Assembly (NCBI GenBank): GCA_009760855.2
Contig: WPIO01000029.1
Span: 2,590,001 to 2,654,000, forward strand
Direction of reading: 5' to 3'
Source: Cristatella mucedo
Taxonomy: Eukaryota; Bryozoa; Phylactolaemata; Cristatellidae
DNA length: 64,000 nt
Below the pieces are notes generated by a model that had not been told where the DNA came from, did no database searches, and worked only from the letters and a program-made list of their open reading frames with translations. Below, piece after piece: positions 31,228 to 42,332 of this stretch. Every line of letters begins with the position of its first letter. Position 1 is the first letter of the stretch. The translations under genes were made by a program, and so were the position numbers.

Positions 31228-33918
31228 ATGCCTCAAAACGTTGATTACTTTATGCGGCGAGAGGGTGAACAATTTAGCAATCGTGCAAGACGTACTAGAG
31301 GAGAAGTAAAAAGTCGTACAGGTCTTTTACCAAAATATCCTTTCTCAAAAGATAGTTTAGATGCAATCATTGCAAGTTTAAGAAATCCAACAGTTATAAG
31401 ATTAGATAATCCTATTGCTAAGAAAAATGTTAAGACTAATAATGTGTGGTATTTCGATAGAGAAGCTAAGAGATTAATGAAAATACAAGAAACAGGATGG
31501 TTTTTTAGGAAAAGCTTCTTCAGACGGTAGATTCTTAGATTATGAATATATTGGATTAGAAAAAAAGAAATTGATTTTGATGTAATATATGAGAAGATTG
31601 GAGCAGAATTGAAATTAGTTATTAAAGAATTACTTAAAAACAAGAGTACCTTAACAATGACACTTGTTATTTCGCCTATTTTAGCTTCGGAAAGTGGTGC
31701 ATTAAATTATCAACCATTTGCAGGAGTAAGTAATTCAAAAATAAATAGAGTTTCTGATATTGATAGGATAATTAAAAATCAATTTGCAGCTTTCAAAAAG
31801 AGAGTGGAGGAATGGTTAAAAAAGGTTCTAATTGGACTATCATTGGTATTAATGCTATTTATGCAAAGTTTTCTTATTTTAGACATAAATTTGTTGGTAG
31901 TTATTTGCCAATGCCAGAAGGATAGGAAAAGCAGAGATAAAAAATTAATATAAAGAATGATTCAGACAATCTGTGCGCTTTGTGGTGTGTGTTAAGATTT
32001 CTTCACTGGAGAGAGAAGCATCCAGAATCTACTGCCGATTTAAGAGAAATATTAGATGAAAAGTGCTCACACAAGCTTAAGAGAATACAAGAATTGTTTA
32101 ACGTTAAGGAGATTTATCCTTCAAATGTGTTAAATTTGTTGATATTCCACATTTAGCAGAGTTATTTAACATTACGATTAATGTTTACGAATATGATAAT
32201 AAAATGTTAACTCCACTTAAAGAAGTTGATGAAGAAAAAGAGAAACACTTAGATCTTCTTTTATATAGTACTCCAAATTAAAGCAACTCTCATTATGTAA
32301 TTATTAGGAACTTTAATGGTTTATGTAGAAGTAGAAAAGGTCATGGAAACAACTTACTTGTAAAAGATGTCTGTATAGATTTTACTCTAAAGATAGCTTA
32401 GAATCTCACATTGAAGCTTGCAAACGTGGAAATGATGGTAAATCTAGGATAACGATGCCAAGTGCTGATAGTAAACAAGGAGATTAATGTTATTTTAGAG
32501 ATTATGCAAAAACATTATGGTGTCCTTAGGTTGCATATGCAGACTTCGAATGTTTACTTACAAGTGTTAAGAAAAACTAATTAGGCAGATCCTAATACAC
32601 CACAAGGTTCTTTTCAAAAGCATAATCCTTATTCATCTACTTATACTACTATAGATTATGAAGGTAAACAAAGAACATTAAAATTATTCAATGGACCTAA
32701 TGATGTTAGAGAACTATTAAAAAGTTTATAAGAAGAAGTTGAAAAAAGGGGAATGATACTTATTCTCGATAAATATAATAAATTTGATTTTAGTAGTTTT
32801 AAAAAAGAAGATAAAGATTTTGATTATGCAACTATTTGTCATATTTTTGGTTTAGATTTAAATGATGATACAGTTTTAGATCATTGTCATCTAACAGGAA
32901 AGTATAGAGGAGCTTCTCATAATGTTTGCAATTTAAATCTTAGCATATAATCCTAAGAGATTTAAACTTCCAATATTTACTCACAACTTAAAAGTTTATG
33001 ATTCACATTTAATAGTACACGAGTTTCAGATTTAAAACTAAACAAAAAAGCTACTGCAAATAACATGGAGAAATATATAAACATAGAAATTGGTTCACTT
33101 ATTTTTGCAGATTCTTTGCAAATGTTACAAAAAGGTTTAGCAGATCTTGTAAATAATGTTTTTAAGTCAGGAAAACCTTTAGAACAAACAAGAAACTACT
33201 TTTCTATGTTAGATGATAAAGAATTTGATCTACTAAAAGGAAAAGGTATATTGTCATATGAATATATAGATTTATTTTCAAAGGTAGATGAAAAAACACT
33301 ACCTCCAATTAAAAGTTTTCATAGTACATTAAATGATATAAACATAGATGAAAAAGATTATGATCGCCTTAAGAAAGTTTGGGCATTATTGAAAAAATAG
33401 ATCCTGATACAGAAGATACATTGAAAAAGTATAATGATATTTATCTAACTATGGATGTCCTTTTATTAGCTGATGTATTTTATCATTTTAGACATTTATC
33501 AAAGACAATTGATCGTTTAGATCCAGCTAATTTCCTTACAGCACCAGATTTGACTTGGTCTGCAGGTTTGAGATTCTCAAAGGTTAAACGAGATTTATTA
33601 ATAAGCTTTGAACATTTTGATTTCTTTGAGAGTGCAATAGGAGGAGGAATAACACAAGCATCCTGTAGACATAATAAAGTAAATAATGAGATTAAAAGTG
33701 GTTGCGTCAGTGCTGTAGCATATAGTGAGTTTGCATCAAGTTATGATGCTACAAAAGAAAAGAGTTTGTTACTTTATGTTGACGCAAATTCACTATATGC
33801 TACAGCAATGACGAAACCACTTCCAATTTCTCATTTCAAGTTTTTAGGTAATAAGCAAATAAAAATGTTTAAAAATAACAAGATATTAGCAATAAAAGAA
33901 TATGCTGAAACAGGTTAT
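31228..33918 (+). pseudogene. Maverick protein-primed DNA polymerase B, broken and C-terminally truncated
   Basis: Family-B polymerase that replicates the element by protein priming. Recognisable in order: an N-terminal region (31228-31900), a CALW segment (about 31970), a Cys/His finger (about 32355-32420), YADFECL (exonuclease motif, about 32535), the DHCHLTGKYRGASHNVCN segment (about 32879-32932), FADSLQMLQKGL (33110), DVLLLADVF (33455), GGGITQAS (33645) and DANSLYATAM, the palm motif A (33782). The frame changes several times, with in-frame TAA/TAG at 32485, 32527, 32578 and 32729. At 33919 the sequence switches to an L2 LINE; the region with motif C (DTD) is not found anywhere, so about a third of the protein is lost. 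The 31228-31530 part could instead be a separate small gene. Confidence 0.88.
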
Positions 33919-35025
33919 GCACAATCTAGGCTTTCACTTCTATTCGGATGACACTCAGTTGTACCTTTGCTTTGATCCCTCCCAGCCTTCGAGCACCTCA
34001 AATTCTCTCAACTCACTTGCTGCATGCATTGATGACATCCGCACATGGATGGCAGATTTTCTAAAACTAAATGACGATAAAACTAACTTACTAGTTATGA
34101 GCAAACCCAGTGTGATTCACAAATTGGAAAGGCTGACACTCAAAATTGGCTCTGCCAGCACATCTCAAGTTGAATTAGCTCGAAATCTAGGTGTCATATT
34201 CCAAAGCGACCTCTCGTTAGACGACCAAATCAGCTCCACAGTCAAATCTGCCTATTTTCAGCTTCATAACATTGCTAAAATTCGGGCTTGTTTAGATAAG
34301 GACACCACGTCCAAGTTGGTCCATGCATTCGTGACATCCCGTCTCGACTTCTGCAACTCACTGCTCGCTGGCCTACCGGCATGTGCAATCAGGCGATTGC
34401 AGCTGGTGCAAAACTCCGTAGCCAGGCTTGTCTGTCGTGAGCGGCGCAGTTGCCAAATTACTCCACTTCTCGCCGACCTGCACTGGCTACCAGTCAAGCA
34501 ACGGATTGACTTAAAGGTTTTGTCTCTCACTTTTAGGTCTCTACATTCTTTGGCTCCAGCCTATCTCTCCGACATACTCCCCCATCAGGCCAAGCATCGT
34601 ACCACTCGCTTTTCGGAATCCAACAGTCTACAAATACCCCGTACAAACCTCAAATCATTTGGAGACCGTGCATTTAGTTCGTATGCTCCCAAAGCCTGGA
34701 ACTCCCTCCCGACCTGCGTCAGAACATCCCCTGACCTGACCACATTTAAAAAGAATTTGAAAACCCCTATTTAGCACAGCATTTAGTGGGTCTCTGTGAT
34801 TCGTCCTCGATGTGCTTATGCGGCTGACACTGTGCATGCTGCCACTAACCACATTTGCATGCTGACCCTGTGCATGTCACCCCTAACCATGTTATTCATT
34901 TTGTTTGTTTATCAAGCATGATATTACTCACCATCCAATTGCATTTCCCTTTGCAGCAAAGGTAAAGCACCTAGAGAGAGATTAAATTCTCTGAGGGAGC
35001 TTTATCAAGAGCATTATTATTATTA
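33919..35025 (+). mobile_element. L2 LINE nested in the Maverick (copy 1)
   Basis: A 5'-truncated sense copy beginning in the FYADDTQLYL segment, with one long frame (to 34774, covering ARNLGVIFQSDLSL and WNSLPTCVRTSPDL), a 3' UTR and a short ATT tail at 35013-35025. No clear target duplication is seen, and the DNA on either side is not continuous PolB, so a deletion accompanied or followed it. Confidence 0.88.
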
Positions 35026-35260
35026 GCAGCAAAGTCATTACCAAGTTTTTGAATTACATCAGCAACACTATCAAATTTTAGTTGTTTGTTCTTTTGATCA
35101 ATGAATATACTTGATTTAATAGTAAAATTAAATCTTACTCCAATAGTTGAACGTTGAGATAGATCGTAACCACTTAAATCAAGTTTGTTACTTGCTCTTG
35201 CTGCAGCATCCTCATGTGTATGTCTCATATCTTCAGTAATATATATCTATGAATTGAAGT
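35026..35260 (-). pseudogene. Maverick unknown protein, 3' part cut by LINE copy 1
   Basis: - strand frame with SNKLDLSGYDLSQRSTIGVR and a FDSVADVIQKLGNDF segment. It is A/T-rich like the neighbouring element genes and lies downstream of the protease. I do not recognise the family. Its end is replaced by the LINE tail. Confidence 0.45.
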
Positions 35261-35400
35261 AAGATTTATAATCTTTAGAAAGTTTTTCTTCAATGTGAAC
35301 ACGAGCTGGTTTTCTTTGGGGATGAAAACAGAAGAATTTTCAAGCACTACAATTTCTTGTTTTCCATTTCTATAAATGGAAAATAAAATGTTTAAATTAA

Positions 35401-35985
35401 ATTAATAATTGCAGTGTCGTTCCAAAATTGGTTTCTTGCATTAGTTTTAAGAAGATTGGACATATTTTTCCACAATCCGTTTGAACGTATTCCTGTAGTT
35501 TAAAAGTCTGAAAGCTTGGTATAACACTAAAATAATTTATTACTTTTGGCATTGGTGGAGCACCAAACAAATCAAGGCAAAAACATTTTTTACCATCTTC
35601 AATAAAGTGCTACCAAATGATAGATTGATAAATCGGATTTTCCTGTATTACAAATAAGACATTCATTTTCTAGTGGTTTTTTAGTTCATTCATTGCAAAT
35701 ACATCTCTAAATCTTGTATATCCAATTCTTTTAAATAATTATTTATTTCTAGATCTCTTAGTGGTGTTGATTTTACTCTTTTTAGTTTGTCAATAGTCTT
35801 TTTCAGTTCAGCAATTATTTGTTGTTTGTTTTCTACACCTGTTCCAAGTCTTTTACCATGTGAAAAAACACCTTCACCTGTTGATGCTGTTCCAAGTCTT
35901 TCACCATGTGTTAAAAACTCATTCACCTGTTGATCCTGTTTCAAGTCTTTTACCGTGTGATAAAACACCTTCACCAGCTGATTCT
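35401..35985 (-). pseudogene. Maverick adenain-like cysteine protease (capsid maturation), broken
   Basis: The - strand has STPLRDLEINNYLKELDI (about 35770-35715) followed by an NECLICN segment, resembling the N-terminal part of Polinton proteases. It then shows an aligned His (codon 35609-35607), Asp in CLDLFG (35573-35571) and Cys in DCGK (35474-35472), all in one frame, fitting the His-Asp-Cys order of the Ulp1/adenain fold. A TAG (35612-35610) precedes the His. Frame changes occur near 35690 and in the upstream repeats. It would cleave capsid precursors. The N-terminal extension made of 16-residue repeats is unusual. Confidence 0.68.
35836..35982 (-). repeat. Three tandem 48/49-bp coding repeats
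   Basis: On the - strand the unit encodes GEGVFSHGKRLGTGST-like peptides (Gly/Ser/Lys-rich, hydrophilic). The middle unit has a one-base length difference that shifts the frame. It lies between the zinc-ribbon stop and the protease core. Confidence 0.7.
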
Positions 35986-36093
35986 CCTTTTCATTTGAAA
36001 AACTTTGACTTTTTACTTCCACAAATATTACAAACTCCTTTTTCCATACCTCTTATTCCTTTAGTACTATCTACCTCAACACATTCTTTATGA

Positions 36094-37683
36094 ATTAATA
36101 ATAATAATAATAATAATGTACTTGATAAAGCACCCTCAGAGAACTTAATCTCTTTCTAGGCGCTTCACATTTGCTGCAAAGGAAAATGCAAATAAATGGT
36201 AAGTAAAATCATGCTTGAAAAACAAAAAAAAGAATAACATGGTTAGGGGTGACATGCACAGGGTCAGCATGAAAATGTGGTTAGTGGCAGCCTGCACAGT
36301 GTCAGCCGCATAAGCACATCAAGGACGAATTACAGGGACCTGCTAAATGCTGTCTTAAATAGGTGTGTTTTTAAGTTCCTTTTAAATGTGGTCAGGTCAG
36401 GGGATGTTCTGACGCAGGTTGGGAGGGAGTTCCAGGCTTTGGGAGCATATGAACTAAATGCATGGTCTCCAAAGGATTTGAGGTTTGTACGAGGTATTTG
36501 TAGACTGTTGGATTCTGAAAAGCGGGTGGTACGATGCTTGGCCTGATGGGGGAGTATGTCGGAGAGATAGGCTGGAGCCATAGAGTGGAGGGACCTAAAA
36601 GTGAGTGAGAAAACCTTAAAGTCAATCCGTTGCTTGACTGGTAGCCAATGCAGATCGGCGAGAAGTGGAATAATGTGGCAACTGCGACACTCACGACAGA
36701 CAAGCCTGGCTGCGGAGTTTTGCACCAGCTGCAATCGCCTGATCGCACATGCTGGTGCGCCAGTAAGCAGTGAGTTGCAGAAGTCGAGACGAGATGTCAC
36801 GAATGCATGGACCAACTTGGACGTGGTATCCTTGTCTAAACAAGCCCGAATTTTAGCAATATTATGAAGCTGAAAATAGGCAGATTTGACTGTGGAGCTG
36901 ATTTGGTCGTCTAACGAGAGGTCGCTTTGGAATATGACACCTAGATTTCGAGCTGATTCAACTTGAGATATGCTGGCAGAGCCAATTTTGAGCGTCAGCC
37001 TTTCCAATCTCTGAATCACACTGGGTTTGCCCATAACTAGTAAGTTAGTTTTATCATCGTTTAGTTTTAGAAAATTTGCTGCCATCCATGTGCGGATGTC
37101 ATCAACGCATGCAGCAAGTGAGTTGAGAGAATTTGAGGTGCTCGAAGGCTGGGAGGGATCAAAGCAAAGGTACAACTGAGTGTCATCCGCATAGAAGTGA
37201 AAGCCTAGATTGTGCTTGGCAATCACATCAGCAAGAGGGAGAGTATAAACCGTGAAAATAACCGGACCTAGCACGGAGCCCTGAGGCACCCCATATTTCA
37301 GAGGTACTTCAGATGATCTTTGTCCATTCACGTCAATACTCTGGAGTCTCCCACTGAGATAGGACCTGAACCACTGCAGAGCAGTGCCAGTGGTGCCCAG
37401 GCGAGATGAGAGGGGCTCTAGAAGAACATTGTGATCGATGGTGTCAAAAGCTGCCGAAAGATCGAGCAAAACAAGCAGAGACACTCTACCCATATCTGCA
37501 TTCCTAAGTAGGTCGTTGTATACCCTAAGCAATGCTGACTCTGTGCAGTGATTAGCTCTAAAGCCAGACTGGAACTTACTAGCAAGGTATGAGGTTTCGA
37601 TATATGAGTTTAGCTGGTCTGCCACGACCCGTTCCAGAGTCTTTGATAGAAATGGTAGAAGGGAGACTGAGCGGTAGTTGCAT
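36094..37683 (-). mobile_element. L2 LINE nested in the Maverick (copy 2), with long open RT frame
   Basis: Antisense, 5'-truncated, about 1.6 kb, with an AAT repeat tail at 36096-36117. It is the best-preserved L2 copy in the window and therefore probably the youngest. It interrupts the zinc-ribbon gene. Confidence 0.92.
36330..37682 (-). CDS. L2 LINE reverse transcriptase ORF2, C-terminal about 450 residues
   Basis: The frame is open from the LINE truncation point to its natural stop. RT landmarks in order: LDLSAAFDTIDH (about 37450), YGVPQGSVLGPVIF (about 37290) and FYADDTQLYL with the catalytic YADD (about 37195), then ARNLGVIFQSDLSL, LVHAFVTSRLDFCNSL and WNSLPTCVRTSPDL. This pattern is typical of the L2 clade. 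The endonuclease and the N-terminal RT part are missing because the copy is 5'-truncated, so it cannot move itself. There is no ATG at the left edge. Confidence 0.9.
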   Translation of the reverse strand, partial: CNYRSVSLLPFLSKTLERVVADQLNSYIETSYLASKFQSGFRANHCTESALLRVYNDLLRNADMGRVSLLVLLDLSAAFDTIDHNVLLEPLSSRLGTTGTALQWFRSYLSGRLQSIDVNGQRSSEVPLKYGVPQGSVLGPVIFTVYTLPLADVIAKHNLGFHFYADDTQLYLCFDPSQPSSTSNSLNSLAACVDDIRTWMAANFLKLNDDKTNLLVMGKPSVIQRLERLTLKIGSASISQVESARNLGVIFQSDLSLDDQISSTVKSAYFQLHNIAKIRACLDKDTTSKLVHAFVTSRLDFCNSLLTGAPACAIRRLQLVQNSAARLVCRECRSCHIIPLLADLHWLPVKQRIDFKVFSLTFRSLHSMAPAYLSDILPHQAKHRTTRFSESNSLQIPRTNLKSFGDHAFSSYAPKAWNSLPTCVRTSPDLTTFKRNLKTHLFKTAFSRSL

Positions 37684-37753
37684 CAGTTGGTTTTTTACAC
37701 TTCATACAATACATTGCCATATCTATAAATATAAAAACTTTTTTTACTATAGA

Positions 37754-38404
37754 ATGTCTTTGAGAGTTAGAGCATTTAATTTTAGACAGGATACAGATAC
37801 TGGTCATAAAGAACCATCGCTTAAAGCGCCTATTAGAGCATTAGTACTTGGTCCAAGTGGTACAGGTAAATCACAGTTAGTATTTAATTGGATATTTAAT
37901 GGAATTTTAAACTATGATACTTGTACAATCATTGCTTCAAGCTTAGATCAAAAGTTATATCGTGGTCTTGTGTCAATGACTAAAGATGATAATTTATATG
38001 TTTGTGTTTATGGTATTGGTGATATGCCTGAAGTTGGCTCATATTAGAACTGTAAGAATGTTGTTGTACTTGATGATTAAATGACAGAAGATCAATAAAA
38101 GATTTTAGATTATTTTACTAGAGGTAGACATAAAGGATTGAACATATTCTATCTTGCTCAAGGATTTACCAATATTCCTTGACGAGAAATTAGAAACAAT
38201 ATAAATATTGTTATAATCTTTAAACAAATTAATACTGATATTGATAATATTTGCGATGCATATATTGGTGATATAGAAAAGAAACAATTCAAAGAATTGG
38301 TTAATTCTTGCACAAGAAATAGATTTGGATATTGTGTTATTGATTTAACTTAAACTGAATCCAAAGGAAGGTTTTGGTCTATTGATAATACACGTAAATA
38401 TTGA
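37754..38404 (+). pseudogene. Maverick packaging ATPase (FtsK/A32-like), interrupted by five stops
   Basis: Genome-packaging ATPase. Walker A GPSGTGKS (about 37850) is followed about 70 residues later by a VVVLDD Walker B segment (about 38063-38080) and an FTRGRHKGLNIFYLAQGF segment (about 38112-38165) typical of Polinton ATPases. One frame runs 217 codons from ATG to TGA (38402-38404) without any frameshift, but it contains TAG 38045, TAA 38078, TAA 38096, TGA 38180 and TAA 38351. The combination of a clean frame and several stops is unusual. Confidence 0.9.
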
Positions 38405-38437
38405 TAACTACTTTTAATTGTATATAAAGAATGATTA

Positions 38438-39550
38438 ATGGAAAGATATACGCAAGTAAAAATAAACCTTATTAAAGGAAGTTTTCAAGAAGCAACTGAT
38501 CTACAAAATAAACTTACAAACTTAGAAGAGTTACGTGTTGCTTCTACACTTGATAATGCTCAAGAAATACACAGAATTGAAGCAGAAATGCTTGCAAGAG
38601 ATAGACTAGAAGATGAATTAAATTATCGTGCGTTACAAAGATCAAAAGACAATTCAGAAGAAATTGTCATGGATAAACTAAAACGAGTTAGACCAAAACT
38701 TACTATAGAAATTAAGAGAAGTGAAGAAATACAAAAAGCCTTGGGTATGGATGTATTTGAATGTGGAGATCAACTAAAAAGTTTGATGGAAATTAGAGAT
38801 TCAGAATATAAAGATCAACTAAAAATCTATTGGAATATAAAGAAGAGATAAAAAATTATTAAATCAAGCACAAAAAATAATAGAAGAAAAATCAACACCA
38901 GATATTTCAAACGCTTTTAAAAGATCAATTGAATCATTCAACAAAGGACGTCCTAGAGAAGCACTTAATAGAATTAATGGTGCTATTACAAATGCACCTA
39001 AGGATGAAACAGTGTTATACCTTAAAGAAACTCGTAAATGTATTGCTGATTTTCTTAACGTTCATCCATCAACTGGTTCACCAAAAAAAATAGCAAGAAT
39101 ACAGGAATTAAAAGAAGTTGAACCACTTGCAAGTGCTGCTCCTCCTCCAGTAGTTAATGATAAAGATATTCTTATTGAACTTGTTTCTAAAGACGAAGTA
39201 TCTGACAATGTGAAAAATAATATAAAAAATCCTAATGACAAAATAAAGAACGATTTGATGGAACTCTTTTCAATATTTTTACAGAATTACATTCAAAGGA
39301 GAAAAAACACAAACAGAATAAATAATTTTATGAGTATCTTAAACCAAAGTTTATACCAGAAGAGAAAGTTGGTAAAGGAATAGAAGTAATACAACTAGTA
39401 GTAAGTAGTGATAAAGAAGTATTTGATAAGATTGATTTATGGTTGCGTGAACTTGCTGCTGGAAATAAAGGAGTAGTAAGTTCAATATGTGCCGGTGTTG
39501 ATTTTCTTGCTAAGTCTAGAAAAGTTCCAAAATCTTATATTGCAAAGATA
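38438..39550 (+). pseudogene. Maverick helical protein of unknown function
   Basis: Frame 38438-38851 is charged and strongly helix-forming (LQNKLTNLEELRV, EIHRIEAEMLARDRLEDEL). A frame change near 38850 leads to 39012-39383 and beyond, including GRPREALNRINGAITNAP, a Pro-rich AAPPPVV hinge and an Asn/Lys-rich part. It lies between the ATPase and the minor capsid gene. I cannot assign a family; a structural or scaffold role is only a guess from position. Confidence 0.55.
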
Positions 39551-39564
39551 AAATAAACTTTTGC

Positions 39565-40432
39565 ATGAAATATAGAATAAGTGATCTTTCGAAAGTTGTA
39601 CAAGATTTCTTTAACAGTTTTGAAGGATTTAATTAAGATAGTCAAGCAGTTAAAGATGGGTATATATTTAATATAACTGGAACAACTAATTAAAGTACAT
39701 ATAAATGATCCTATTAAATTAGGAAACAAAAAGTTCAAGATATGTTTTAAGAAGTTCACTAGAACTAATTCTATGAAAAATATAACTACTTCTAATAATA
39801 CTTTTGTTTATAGAGCTGCAGATGGATCAGAACAAACAGTAACACTTAAACCTGGAATTTAGACTGCTATTACAGACTATGTGAACATTGGTATTGCAGA
39901 CATAATTAACAACCCAATTACAAAATCTGGAGTTACAACTGATAATTTTATTTTAGGTGTTGACACTGCTACTGCTAATTCTTAGGTTAGTATGCCTATT
40001 GGTTGGACATTTCTTGTTAATAAATCTAGTATTTCTAGTATACTTGGTTTTCCTAGTCCTGGTTATACAACAGATCCAAAATTTTCAACAATGTATCCTA
40101 GTATTACTCCTGTTGTTTTTACTTCAAATGTTAAATTTATTTCTGAAAATGAAGTTTTTGTTTCAACAATAAATTTAATACTTGTAAGATGCAATTTAGT
40201 TGCTAGTGGAACAAGTTATATAAATGGAGATGAAACACAAGCACTAACAAGTTTTGCTTACTGTTCATATCCTTGGGAACAAATGATATATGAACCAAAT
40301 ACTTTTGAATATCATAATTTTGTTGGAGATTCTATTTCTGATATAGTAATAACTGTTACTGATCAAAATTTGAATTTATTAGATTTTAGTTCAGAAAAAA
40401 TAACTGTTGTTATAGAAATTGTTGAATTATAA
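39565..40432 (+). pseudogene. Maverick minor capsid (penton-like) protein 1
   Basis: About 290 codons from the ATG at 39565 to TAA at 40430-40432. The C-terminal half is intact (PIGWTFLVNKSS through ISDIVITVTDQNLNLLDF) and ends in the beta-rich TDQN--LLDF motif common at the C terminus of Polinton minor capsid proteins. In-frame TAA 39634, TAG 39860 and TAG 39983, plus one frame change near 39690. It probably forms the penton with a single jelly-roll fold (family inference). Confidence 0.7.
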
Positions 40433-40439
40433 TACAAAA

Positions 40440-41290
40440 ATGTCTATAAGATTAAGGGGAACTACTAGTTATGATTCAAAAACATTAGTAGCACCAATTA
40501 TTCTTGGTTCAAACTCTGGTTATAATAAAGTTGGATTGCGTAGAGTAGAGTTTACTTATGCTAATAAAGTTATATCAAATGTTATTGCAGGAGTAAATGA
40601 TACACTTTGGTTTAGATATAATTTGGTTGACTTAGTTAACTCATCAATTACAATTCCTGCTGGATATTATGATACCAAAAAGAAATTGTTGCAGTAATTA
40701 ATAATGCTTTAGCTATGACAAAACCTAGTGCATTTTATGACAGCACTAAAAGAAATGCAATTGGAATAAGATTTAGTGTTGATACTGATGATAGAATAAT
40801 AATGCAAGTAACACCAGATTCTATTGTTCTACTTGGAAGTAATGCTACTGGAGTTGTAAATTCAATTGGTGATACATTAGGTTTCAACTCAAATCAACAA
40901 GGAACATTTGATCCTACTCTTGTAGGTGGAACTCCTCATGAATTAATAGAAAAAGCAATGTTTTACTCTGGAATTTATAAAGCATGGAATAAAATGGTAT
41001 TACAAAATAATAAAGGAATAAGATGGATTATTGTGGATTGTGATTTAGTTGATCCATTTAAAAATTATATAGAAGTTGTACCAGGATATCTACAACAATC
41101 TTCATCTTTATATATTATTGATATTAATCCTGAAGATAAAGTTGATCTACATATACCAAATATATTGTACATACCAACACATGGTGATATCGATTCAATA
41201 AGTACTTTTAAAATTAGTTTAACAGATCAAAATAAAAACAAAGTTAATATTATTTGTAATGTAGTTGCAACAATAGAAATTTCAAAGTAA
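40440..41290 (+). pseudogene. Maverick minor capsid-like protein 2
   Basis: It starts 7 bp after protein 1. The first part (40440-40697) reads MSIRLRGTTSYDSKTLVAPI and NSSITIPAGYYDTKK; after a frame slip at an A-rich tract (about 40680) the frame 40715-41290 is open to TAA. The C terminus ISTFKISLTDQNKNKV parallels that of protein 1, suggesting a duplicated gene. Its stop is 9 bp before, and in frame with, the next start at 41300. Confidence 0.65.
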
Positions 41291-41299
41291 TACAGAGCA

Positions 41300-41521
41300 A
41301 TGGGTAGCTATGCTAGAATTGGACATAGTAGAATAAAAGGAAGTAAATACCATGGATCAGGAGTACTAGATAGAGTAATTGATGATGTTGGTAAAGTAGC
41401 ACCTGTAATAACTGGATTAACAGGTTTAAGTATGAACATTGCTAATAAAGGTATGGAAATGCATCAAGCAAGAAAACTACTTGAACTAAAAACAAAGAAA
41501 GAGAAAGTAGATGTAATGTAA
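41300..41521 (+). CDS. Maverick small basic protein, 73 aa
   Basis: Intact small frame: MGSYARIGHSRIKGSKYHGS, a hydrophobic middle (VITGLTGLSMNIA) and a basic helical end. Size, basic N terminus and position among capsid genes resemble the small core or membrane-active proteins of adenovirus-like elements, but this is inference. A LINE B copy begins 5 bp after its stop. Confidence 0.5.
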   Translation: MGSYARIGHSRIKGSKYHGSGVLDRVIDDVGKVAPVITGLTGLSMNIANKGMEMHQARKLLELKTKKEKVDVM

Positions 41522-41526
41522 TATAA

Positions 41527-41935
41527 TATATCTCCGTCTGTAACTCCACAAAGTCATAAAGACCATGTGGGTGTTACGCAGGAGAGTATTGTATAGCGCA
41601 CTCACAGCCTAAGCGGCTTTCGGTACGCATTCGGTACCCAACAGACTTCGTCTCACGCAACAAAGAGAAAGTGGGAAGCATAGCAGAGTCAGGAGAGCAG
41701 TTGAGGTAGTGAGTAGCATAGAAGTAGCTGCTCAGGACCGCTGAAAAGGATGTGCCATAGTCGGCAGTAGGAGAGTAGTTGTCGTTGCGTAAGAATTGTG
41801 GAAGCGAGTTCCACAGTCTAGGACCTGCAGAGCTAAAGCTTCTGTCGCCAACTGTCTTTAAGCGGAGGAATGGGACAGCTAATTTATTTTCCACACAGGA
41901 CTTCAGGGCACGAACAGGCTGAAACTGATGTCAAG
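41527..41935 (-). mobile_element. LINE family B fragment nested in the Maverick
   Basis: Antisense copy; the - strand peptide 41574-41894 has RLKTVGDRSFSSAGPRLWNS and LP. Nearly the same sequence as 3870-4170. It separates two small element genes. Confidence 0.85.
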
Positions 41936-41962
41936 ATTATACTATAAAAAGAAGAGAACTAC

Positions 41963-42271
41963 ATGATAAACTTGAAGAAGAAAGAAATAATTAGAATATT
42001 AACTAGAGAACGTAAGAAAGAAGAAGATTATGATAGAAAGATAAAAGAGATGGATATTGAAATTAAACGTGCTTTGCTTGAAAAACACAAACCAAAAACT
42101 AAAAAGAAGCATAAATCAGTGATGGAAGAAGTAGAAGACTATTCTGAGACTCTTAAAGAGAATGATCCAAAAGCTTAAAAGGAAATAGAGAAAGTAATAA
42201 AAGAGAAAGCTGTTGTACCAGCTGTTGAAAGAACAAGACCTGATGGTTATGGTCGAAATATGAGAAAAAAA
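41963..42271 (+). pseudogene. Maverick small Lys/Glu-rich coiled-coil protein
   Basis: Frame 41963-42178 (KKKEIIRILTRERKKEEDY) is interrupted by TAA at 42176-42178. The same frame continues in coding style (KEIEKVIKEKAVVPAV) to a TAG near 42271. Highly charged and helical. Function unknown. Confidence 0.5.
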
Positions 42272-42332
42272 TAGGAGCTGGATTATATATTCAAAGTAGA
42301 AATTAATTTTTAGTTTTTTCTATAGAGAAGAA

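Larger units (their letters stand above)
35991..37720 (-). pseudogene. Maverick zinc-ribbon protein split by an L2 LINE
   Basis: Two - strand pieces of one small gene: 37720-37684 (MAMYCMKCKKPT) and 36093-35991 (ending CNICGSKKSKFFK, then TGA). Two CxxC pairs and a Lys-rich end match the short YCVKCKKKT-type zinc ribbons found in large DNA viruses, adenovirus-like elements and Polintons; the exact role is unknown. LINE copy 2 sits between the pieces. Its start codon lies 33 bp from that of the ATPase on the opposite strand, so a shared divergent promoter is likely. Confidence 0.65.

Noticed and set aside
33902-34774. 290-codon frame as a continuation of PolB
   Set aside because: After the first few codons it is entirely L2 LINE reverse transcriptase C-terminal sequence.
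35026-36093. Inversion of this segment by recombination between the two opposite LINE copies
   Set aside because: The zinc-ribbon gene has the same orientation inside and outside LINE copy 2, so the segment is collinear with that side.
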